9,106 nucleotides of DNA, taken from positions 1-9,106 of the forward strand of contig VMTI01000040.1 in assembly GCA_013791675.1 (NCBI GenBank), written 5' to 3'. A model generated the notes under the pieces. That model worked only from the letters and a program-made list of their open reading frames with translations. It did no database searches and was not told where the DNA came from. This document shows, piece by piece, positions 1-3,961 of this stretch. This DNA is from a bacterium (GTDB lineage Bacteria; CG03). The position numbers and the translations under genes were made by a program. The stretch's first letter is position 1. Each line of letters begins with the position of its first letter.

Positions 1-2
1 AA

Positions 3-98
3 TTGATGATTTTGGCGGGTAAACCACCCGGTGGATTTTTGACAACAAATCCCGATAAATTTAGAAAAGATTATGATTTAATCAGAGAAAAAGAATGA
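3..98 (+). CDS. 3' end of an unrecognised protein (partial)
   Basis: An open frame enters from the left edge and stops at the TGA at 96-98. The visible tail is about 31 residues and contains GKPPGGFLTTNP followed by a charged end with KFRKDYDLIREKE. I do not recognise the family. An ATG at position 6 could start a 30-residue peptide, but no Shine-Dalgarno site can be seen before the window edge. A C-terminal fragment of a longer gene is the simpler reading. The next gene has its own promoter, so this gene need not be co-transcribed with the small membrane proteins downstream. Confidence 0.45.
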   Translation: MMILAGKPPGGFLTTNPDKFRKDYDLIREKE

Positions 99-156
99 AC
101 GGCAATTTTTTGTTGAAAAATCCTTATGGCAAAACTTCAGTCGTTCCTGTTCGCAT

Positions 157-185
157 TTGACAGAAAAAACCACATAATGTAGAAT
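157..185 (+). promoter_or_regulatory. Strong sigma-70-type promoter for the small membrane-protein operon
   Basis: A perfect -35 box TTGACA (157-162), a 17-base spacer, and a -10 box TAGAAT (180-185, 5 of 6 consensus). Transcription would be expected to start about 6-8 bases after the -10, around 191-193. The ATG of the next gene is at 194, so the transcript would have little or no leader. Confidence 0.75.
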
Positions 186-193
186 ACTTGTGA

Positions 194-403
194 ATGACTG
201 ATTTAAAAGGCGAAAAAGAAATATTATCCGGTTTTTTTCTGGACGGCGCGAAAATTATATTCGCTTCGCTGGTTATTGGTATATTTTCACCGGGATATAC
301 GGGGGGAAAACCATTACTCACATTTTTTGCGGGCATTGCTATGACTATTCTGTTTTTAAGTATCGCCATGAAAATTTCCGGAGGATATTCAAAAGAATTA
401 TGA
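194..403 (+). CDS. Small two-helix membrane protein, 69 aa
   Basis: A short charged N-terminus (MTDLKGEKEILSGFFLDGAK) is followed by two hydrophobic segments, about residues 20-31 and 41-58, joined by a Gly/Pro-rich loop (SPGYTGGKP). A short hydrophilic tail ends in SKEL. This is the layout of a small integral inner-membrane protein of unknown role. It resembles in general style the tiny 'DUF' membrane proteins found beside accessory genes, but I cannot name a family. An in-frame TGA at 191-193 lies directly before the ATG, so no longer start exists. No Shine-Dalgarno site precedes it, and the promoter position predicts leaderless translation. The stop overlaps the start of the next gene (ATGA at 400-403). 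Confidence 0.65.
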   Translation: MTDLKGEKEILSGFFLDGAKIIFASLVIGIFSPGYTGGKPLLTFFAGIAMTILFLSIAMKISGGYSKEL

Positions 404-480
404 GTTTGCTGACTTTTTATATTTCCGCCGGAATTATCGCGTTTATTGTTCTTAGCTGGCTGGCAATCAGAGGGAAATAA
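400..480 (+). CDS. Single-helix small membrane protein, 26 aa
   Basis: The product starts MSLLTFYISAGIIAFIVLSW and ends LAIRGK. It is almost one continuous hydrophobic helix with a basic C-terminus, so by the positive-inside rule the C-terminus would be cytoplasmic. Its ATG overlaps the TGA of the 69-aa gene in an ATGA junction, which suggests translational coupling. A GGAGG at 380-384 lies 15 bases upstream, slightly far but usable. Such short proteins often act as accessory subunits of membrane complexes or as regulators. Nothing here says which. No family is recognised. Confidence 0.55.
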   Translation: MSLLTFYISAGIIAFIVLSWLAIRGK

Positions 481-483
481 TAT

Positions 484-564
484 ATGAGCGAAACGATTCT
501 TTATACAATAGCCTTCGCTATTATGCTCATTGATTTCATACTTGTAATCTTTTTTGTGAAATAA
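484..564 (+). CDS. Second single-helix small membrane protein, 26 aa
   Basis: The product starts MSETILYTIAFAIMLIDFIL and ends VIFFVK, again one hydrophobic helix. One acidic residue lies mid-helix (D17) and the end is a single basic residue. It begins three bases after the previous stop, with AGAGGG about ten bases upstream as a possible ribosome site. The same length and layout as the preceding 26-aa protein suggests the pair works together with the 69-aa two-helix protein, perhaps as one small membrane assembly. Its stop codon abuts the boundary of the gene relic that begins at 565. No function can be assigned. Confidence 0.5.
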   Translation: MSETILYTIAFAIMLIDFILVIFFVK

Positions 565-704
565 AAACAAAACTTCTTCCAATAGTTTCAGTGCGAAGCC
601 TACCTTTAGGTATCGCTTTCGCCTTTTCGTCAAATCTCCGCGAATGCGCCTCCGCGATGAAGTGCGGGATTTTCATACAGCAGTCGGCTAAATCTATATG
701 CCAT
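565..704 (-). pseudogene. Decayed copy of the four-helix-bundle gene
   Basis: Bases 565-695 match 2107-2215 inside the intact four-helix-bundle gene with only a few substitutions. The match then jumps to 2354-2370, the start-codon end of that gene, across the shared octamer CTAAATCT (688-695). This removes 146 bp, which is not a multiple of three. Translation from the copied ATG (702-704) is therefore out of frame and stops after 24 codons. A further 22 bases (590-611) carrying the palindromic arms TACCT/AGGTA are inserted. Similarity to the intact gene's leader continues to about 730. It is clearly a relic and makes no protein of this family. Confidence 0.8.
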
Positions 705-729
705 AACTATCTCGCTCTGCCTTTTTCCT

Positions 730-1011
730 TTATTTGTAAACATCCCTGCGATAATCTATGCTTATAATGTAAATAATGTGTTCTTTAGTGTCTACAAAAT
801 AGAACAGTCTAAATTTGCCTATGCGGTAACGCCATATATCGGGAGAGTAACCTCTCAATTTCTTGATATTGGTCCCAAAGAATGGTTCCTTTTTCAACTG
901 GGGGTAAACATACTCCTTTAATTTTATATAGATTGATTCAGAGTAATTTTTGGGTAATTTGGCAAGTTTATTAAGAAACTCTTTGGTCTCAAATACACGC
1001 AAATCAGGCAA
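730..1011 (-). CDS. RelE/ParE-family toxin of a type II toxin-antitoxin system
   Basis: A 93-residue protein of normal length for this family, which are mostly ribosome-dependent mRNA interferases or, for ParE types, gyrase poisons. An N-terminal helical half (FLNKLAKLPKNY) is followed by the typical beta-sheet core. In that core KKLRGYSPDIWRYRIG (50-65), KFRLFYFVD (66-74) and the final IISIDYRRDVYK (82-93) match the family pattern KL.G....YRIR.G.YR..Y......I.I..I..R..VY. Candidate active-site residues are R61, R63, R68, R88 and Y92. The start is TTG (1009-1011), inside the last codons of the antitoxin, an 8-bp overlap with GGGGGA just upstream. Gene order antitoxin-toxin with overlap fits one autoregulated operon. 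RelE versus ParE activity cannot be told from sequence alone. Confidence 0.88.
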   Translation of the reverse strand: MPDLRVFETKEFLNKLAKLPKNYSESIYIKLKEYVYPQLKKEPFFGTNIKKLRGYSPDIWRYRIGKFRLFYFVDTKEHIIYIISIDYRRDVYK

Positions 1012-1243
1012 ATTTCCCCCGCTTGGCCTTTACATCGGAGATGCCCTGTTTCAAGCTCTGATTCAGGGCATTACTGGATCGTATTTCCTCCATCTCAAAC
1101 TCATCAACAAACTGTTCTGATTCAACAAAACAAAGAGCGGCAGTCTCTATAAAATTTGATAATGGACGATTGTCACATTCAGCAAGTTTTCGAAATCGTT
1201 TATAAAGTCTATCATCCAAACGAAGAGTAACAGTCTTTGACAT
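1004..1243 (-). CDS. Ribbon-helix-helix (CopG-type) antitoxin, 79 aa
   Basis: Residues 3-40 (TVTLRLDDRLYKRF through PLSNFIETAALCF) form a standard ribbon-helix-helix: a beta-strand for operator contact, then two helices with the S-N-F-I-E turn. The C-terminal 40 residues are acidic, then basic (DEFEMEEI to VKAKRGKFA), and would wrap the toxin. I chose the start at 1243 because AGGAGG lies eight bases upstream. The frame is open to 1327, but that extension would run across the promoter. The protein should bind as a dimer to its own promoter, with the toxin as co-repressor. Its stop overlaps the toxin start by 8 bp. Confidence 0.88.
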   Translation of the reverse strand: MSKTVTLRLDDRLYKRFRKLAECDNRPLSNFIETAALCFVESEQFVDEFEMEEIRSSNALNQSLKQGISDVKAKRGKFA

Positions 1244-1298
1244 ATCTAACCTCCTGCCCAAAGGGCTGCCTGCGACATATAATCTAATATCTACTCTT

Positions 1299-1327
1299 AG
1301 AATACAATAGAACACATTAGATGTCAA
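1299..1327 (-). promoter_or_regulatory. Promoter of the RHH/RelE module
   Basis: On the minus strand a perfect TTGACA (1322-1327), a 17-base spacer and TATTCT (1299-1304) precede the antitoxin. The leader holds the small palindrome GCCC-TTT-GGGC (1256-1266) directly before the AGGAGG ribosome site. TCTAAT in the spacer and ATTAGA downstream of the -10 form a loose inverted pair that could be part of the RHH operator. The operator assignment is inference. Confidence 0.7.
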
Positions 1328-1338
1328 GTGACAGTGGC

Positions 1339-1368
1339 GCTTAGTAAATAATTGCTTAGTAAATAATG
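1339..1368. repeat. 15-bp tandem duplication
   Basis: GCTTAGTAAATAATT (1339-1353) is followed directly by GCTTAGTAAATAATG (1354-1368), 14 of 15 identical. It lies upstream of the toxin-antitoxin promoter in a 130-base stretch without a gene. The same stretch holds a TGGGGACGG word (1375-1383) like those at 6781 and 6826, and a stray 14-bp copy of the four-helix gene's start region (1392-1405). Confidence 0.6.
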
Positions 1369-1430
1369 GGTAAATGGGGACGGCGCTTGGTTATATGCCA
1401 TAACTTGTAACCGCACGGGGGGGGACACGC

Positions 1431-1456
1431 GTAGGGGCGACCCTTGTGGTCGCCCT
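1431..1456. repeat. Dispersed palindromic repeat (GGGCGACC hairpin)
   Basis: GGGCGACC (1435-1442), a five-base loop, then GGTCGCCC (1448-1455): a perfect 8-bp stem preceded by GTAG. Short GTAGGGGCGACC-type palindromes of this form are common intergenic repeats in many bacterial genomes. Here it directly abuts the broken 5' side of the coiled-coil gene fragment that begins at 1457, so it may mark the break point. Confidence 0.65.
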
Positions 1457-1588
1457 GATGAGAACGCAATCCCTCTGCTTTTGAAAACCCAGTTTAACCA
1501 CATCGCGCATTTAGATATGGAATTAACCAATCTGCGCGAGCTGATGAATAAAAAGTTTGCGCAAGTTGACAAAAGATTTGAGCAGGCC
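1457..1588 (+). pseudogene. Fragment of a coiled-coil gene, inverted relative to its homologue
   Basis: Read on the plus strand this encodes DENAIPLLLKTQFNHIAHLD and then a heptad-like tail with MNKKFAQVDKRFEQ. The first part is plainly homologous to NECAISLLLKTQINNFAYLE in the minus-strand gene at 1523-1756. It has no start codon of its own: the GGGCGACC repeat sits immediately upstream. After KRFEQ it runs head-on into the minus-strand copy. The tail pattern KRFEQ/DKRFE is typical of the short coiled-coil proteins common in candidate phyla. I read it as a relic lacking its N-terminus. Confidence 0.65.
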
Positions 1589-1756
1589 GGTTATTTTCAT
1601 CTCCAGATAGGCGAAATTATTGATTTGGGTTTTCAAAAGCAGAGAAATCGCGCACTCATTGGATAGAGCGCCTTTTTCTTCAATTTCCCGTGCCGCTTCC
1701 GCGCATTTTTCCTCAAGAAACTTCAGCAAAATTTCAGTGGTGTCTTTTTCGAACAT
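1523..1756 (-). CDS. Short coiled-coil protein, probably truncated at its C-terminus
   Basis: The N-terminal half (MFEKDTTEILLKFLEEKCAE, then AAREIEEKGALSNECA) is strongly helical and charged. Residues 39-56 (LLLKTQINNFAYLEMKIT) are shared with the inverted fragment at 1457-1588. The gene starts two bases after the four-helix-bundle stop codon, so it is the third gene of the nuclease cassette. From about residue 62 the frame reads antisense through the inverted fragment, so the ending (LRKLFIHQLAQIG) is probably not native. The family and function are not recognised. Whether a useful protein is still made is uncertain. Confidence 0.5.
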   Translation of the reverse strand: MFEKDTTEILLKFLEEKCAEAAREIEEKGALSNECAISLLLKTQINNFAYLEMKITGLLKSFVNLRKLFIHQLAQIG

Positions 1757-1758
1757 AA

Positions 1759-2370
1759 TCAGGAACCGGCTCCAATGTCCGGCTTCTTTGCGGAAGATTC
1801 TTTTTTTACATCTTCGTTTGCGAATCTTTTCCAGGCTTTGAAGAAATTAAAAATCTTCGGGCGGACATAGAAATATTTCTTAATAATCTCGTCAATAACA
1901 ACCCGCTCCACCGGCGCCTGAGCGGTTGATGTCCGGCCGTTGTCAAGGGGCGAGGACTGCGAGGCATCCTGAACTTCCAGGGTCTGTCCGGTTTTTACCG
2001 TGGAAGTTTTCTGCCTACCTGTGCCCGAATGGGTATCCGCATCCGGCGGTTCTATGCTGTAAATGTCCCTTGTCTGCTCTAAATAAACAACCACTTTGTT
2101 ACACAGAAACAAAACTTCTTCCAATAGTTTCATCGCTTTCGCCTTTTCGTCAAATCTCCGCGAATGCGCCTCCGCGATAAAGTGCGGAATTTTCATACAG
2201 CAGTCGGCTAAATCTTTTTTCAGGGAACTTTCTTCGGGAATGCGAGGAATAATGTTTCTCATAATCTCAACAGAAATCTTCTCGGTTGTCTGATAAATAC
2301 CAAGGTCTCTGAAACTCCTTACCGGCATTCGGCGTTTAAAATTGCTTTTGGGACTAAATCTATATGCCAT
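1759..2370 (-). CDS. Four-helix-bundle protein (S23/IVP or Avd-like), 203 aa, with an inserted linker
   Basis: Residues 19-104 (SFRDLGIYQTTEKISVEIMR... through KIPHFIAEAHSRR... to KVVVYLEQTRDIY) carry three of the four helices. They match the PF05635-like pattern F.DL..Y, I...IAE...R and L.E....L. The last helix is residues 158-184 (VIDEIIKKYFYV through FKAWKRF). Between them lies a 50-residue low-complexity linker (about 106-155, rich in S, T, Q, D) that the usual ~120-residue family members lack. Relatives include the S23 protein encoded in 23S rRNA intervening sequences and the Avd pentamer of diversity-generating retroelements, which binds nucleic acid and reverse transcriptase. No reverse transcriptase is in the window. 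The start is supported by GAGGAGAGGAGA upstream. It sits between the nuclease gene and the coiled-coil gene on the same strand. Confidence 0.8.
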   Translation of the reverse strand: MAYRFSPKSNFKRRMPVRSFRDLGIYQTTEKISVEIMRNIIPRIPEESSLKKDLADCCMKIPHFIAEAHSRRFDEKAKAMKLLEEVLFLCNKVVVYLEQTRDIYSIEPPDADTHSGTGRQKTSTVKTGQTLEVQDASQSSPLDNGRTSTAQAPVERVVIDEIIKKYFYVRPKIFNFFKAWKRFANEDVKKESSAKKPDIGAGS

Positions 2371-2404
2371 AAATATCTCCTCTCCTCTATTTCTTTAACT
2401 TATC

Positions 2405-2420
2405 GGGGTTAGAAAACCCC
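2405..2420 (-). other. Small hairpin between nuclease and four-helix genes
   Basis: GGGGTT-TTCT-AACCCC on the minus strand lies in the 66-base gap between the nuclease stop and the four-helix start. It has no following T-run, so it is not a clear terminator. It could attenuate transcription or protect mRNA ends, or be a fragment of a dispersed repeat. Confidence 0.5.
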
Positions 2421-2436
2421 TCCTACCAATCAAAAT

Positions 2437-3840
2437 CTACATTCGTAATTGGTCAGGATCTTCTTTTTGCGGCTTCTTTCTTCCTTTTTTCAGAACCACA
2501 TGCAGGGGAAAGAACTCAAAATAACTTTTCTCGTCAAACCATGCGCATTTCATGTGAAAAAGCCTCAGCCCCGTAAGACGGCTTAAAGCAAGGGCATAAA
2601 GAGTCAACTGCTCAATCGGTTTCTGTTTTCCGGCATTCGGTTTATAATCCAAAATATGAACCGCGCCGTTTCTCAACTGAATGATGTCTATGTGTCCGGT
2701 TATTGTTTCAAGGCCTGTTGTATCAAAAGGAATGCTGAATTTTAATTTATCTTTCATATGCTCAATGTCAGTGGAATCCATGTAAATAGGGGTTTCGCAG
2801 GCAATAGTTACGGAATCGTTTGCAAGCATAAACCTCTGCAAAGTTGAATGCCTTAATTTATTGTCTTTAACCGACTGTAAAACCATCTCCGCGATTCTGC
2901 AGGCAAAATTATGTTTTTCACTGATAATAACGCCTGATAAATCAAACTTTCTCTTCTCCTCTGAAGCCCTCGGGGAATCTTTAAATAACTGATGCGGGCA
3001 TTCAACGGCGATTATATCTAAAAATTCTCTTAGAGGTTCAAATTTGTAGTGCTTATAATCCTGCAGAATAAGAGCGATTTTCGCCTGATGATATTTGAAG
3101 TCAAAAACCTGACGATGAAAAAGCCGAACGGATTTTATAACCTGATTCGGGCTAAAAAGTTTCAAGCCGTATTCCCGCATTCTGGAGTACCGGCACAAGG
3201 GTTCAAACTCTTTCACCCAGTCGGCAAGGGTTGAACTCTTAACCTCCAATCCGTATTTTTCTTTTAAAAAATGGCAGGACTTCTCAAGGGTAAAGCCGGT
3301 GTTATAAAAATTGAGGCCGTCAAATATAACCGCGAGCGGAAACTTTTTGCCTTTAATTTTCTGCGGGGTGAATTTGCGCTTACAGCTATTGCAGAAATAA
3401 ACCTGCTGAGTTTCAAATTTCTTTTCCCTCAAACCTCTTTTGATGATATCTTTGCTTGAACAATAGGGACACGAATCCGCCAAACTCATTACGGCAATGC
3501 TTTCTTTATCTCTTTCCTGCAATGTAACTACCGTAGCGGATACGCCGGGGCGCGGGCTGGCGCCGGGGGGATTAAGGGGTCTTTTAGTCACGGCTATTTT
3601 TTCAAGTTTTGGCTTGCCATAGCTCTTTTGAAAGCGCGGCGCCATGGTCATATCAGCCATAAAATCCCCCTTGAGTTTATGAGGGGGAAGATTTTTCTGG
3701 GGAATGAGTTTAGGGGGAATTCCCCTTTTTTCAAAAGGGGTGGCAGATCGAAGCGTTTCGTCCGCCAAGGCGGGGTCTGACAGGATATTTATTCCAAAGA
3801 GCTTTTGGAATAGTTTGATTATTTTGTTTTTAATGTTCAT
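2437..3840 (-). CDS. Zinc-ribbon/HTH (transposase-type) fused to a PD-(D/E)XK nuclease
   Basis: Residues 124-153 form a zinc ribbon (CPYC...CNSCKRKF), and 164-212 a helix-turn-helix (FPLAVIFDGLNFYNTG..., STLADWVKEF). Both are arranged as in the N-terminal DNA-binding end of IS6/IS240-like and archaeal transposases. Where the DDE catalytic domain would follow, there is instead a 255-residue C-terminal region. It carries E349 in ACETPIY, G382-H-I-D385, D398-Y-K400 and Q411-L-T-L-Y: the RecB/Cas4-type PD-(D/E)XK nuclease signature (D, DxK, Q..LY). A metal-dependent DNA nuclease guided by a transposon-type DNA reader is therefore likely. The first ATG (3840) has no ribosome site and follows a T-run of a terminator. 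ATG 3660 (residue 61, MADMTM) has AGGGGG five bases upstream and would give 407 aa. Residues 21-60 are encoded by a dispersed repeat. The biological role is unknown. Confidence 0.82.
   Translation of the reverse strand: MNIKNKIIKLFQKLFGINILSDPALADETLRSATPFEKRGIPPKLIPQKNLPPHKLKGDFMADMTMAPRFQKSYGKPKLEKIAVTKRPLNPPGASPRPGVSATVVTLQERDKESIAVMSLADSCPYCSSKDIIKRGLREKKFETQQVYFCNSCKRKFTPQKIKGKKFPLAVIFDGLNFYNTGFTLEKSCHFLKEKYGLEVKSSTLADWVKEFEPLCRYSRMREYGLKLFSPNQVIKSVRLFHRQVFDFKYHQAKIALILQDYKHYKFEPLREFLDIIAVECPHQLFKDSPRASEEKRKFDLSGVIISEKHNFACRIAEMVLQSVKDNKLRHSTLQRFMLANDSVTIACETPIYMDSTDIEHMKDKLKFSIPFDTTGLETITGHIDIIQLRNGAVHILDYKPNAGKQKPIEQLTLYALALSRLTGLRLFHMKCAWFDEKSYFEFFPLHVVLKKGRKKPQKEDPDQLRM
3661..3775. 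repeat. Dispersed palindromic repeat lying in frame inside the nuclease gene
   Basis: Stacked palindromes: CCCCCT/AGGGGG around 3665-3687, GGGGAATTCCCC (3714-3725), CCCCTTTT-TTC-AAAAGGGG (3722-3740), and CCGCC-AA-GGCGG (3762-3773). The order GGGGGAATTCCCC, CAAAAGGGG, TGGCAGATCGAAG, then GGGG resembles an intergenic repeat I know from several unrelated bacterial genomes. It is open in the nuclease frame, encoding SDPALADETLRSATPFEKRG and IPPKLIPQKNLPP on the minus strand. It also supplies the AGGGGG in front of ATG 3660. Confidence 0.7.
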
Positions 3841-3863
3841 AAAAAAGCCCCGAGTTTATGGGG
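3841..3863 (-). terminator. Second terminator-like hairpin, directly before the nuclease start
   Basis: On the minus strand CCCC-ATAAACTC-GGGG is followed by C and six T's (3841-3846), ending directly at the ATG at 3840. The stem is short, but the layout is that of an intrinsic terminator. It repeats AAACTCGGG(A/G)CTTTTTT from the first terminator, so the two 3' arms could compete for the same CCCGAGTT. Confidence 0.5.
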
Positions 3864-3864
3864 T

Positions 3865-3915
3865 AAAAAAGTCCCGAGTTTCGGAAAAAACGGGGGTTGC
3901 CTCAGAACTCGGGAC
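3865..3915 (-). terminator. Intrinsic terminator after the fibre gene
   Basis: On the minus strand GTCCCGAGTT (3906-3915 on plus as AACTCGGGAC) pairs perfectly over 10 bp with AACTCGGGAC, followed by TTTTTT. The 25-base loop holds ACCCCC, which could pair with AGGGGC just 5' of the stem (around 3921-3926). It lies 47 bases after the fibre-gene stop and should end that transcript before the nuclease cassette. Confidence 0.75.
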
Positions 3916-3961
3916 GTAAAGCCCCTGTTTTTCTCTGTTCTTCTCATATAAAAGCGCAGGG

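Noticed and set aside
124..633. Long minus-strand frame opposite the small membrane proteins
   Set aside because: It begins inside the four-helix relic and runs antisense to three coupled small genes that have their own promoter. Its sequence has no recognisable pattern of its own.
1759..2370. Diversity-generating retroelement, because of the Avd-like protein and nearby fibre genes
   Set aside because: No reverse transcriptase is present, and no template/variable repeat pair with adenine-biased differences was seen. The four-helix-bundle family has many members outside such elements.
2437..3840. Ordinary insertion sequence transposase
   Set aside because: The zinc ribbon and HTH are transposase-like, but the DDE domain is missing and the C-terminus has nuclease motifs. 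No terminal inverted repeats were found at the gene's ends.
3841..3926. Metabolite riboswitch
   Set aside because: The loop-5' pairing is suggestive, but I could not match any known riboswitch consensus. Terminators explain the region adequately.
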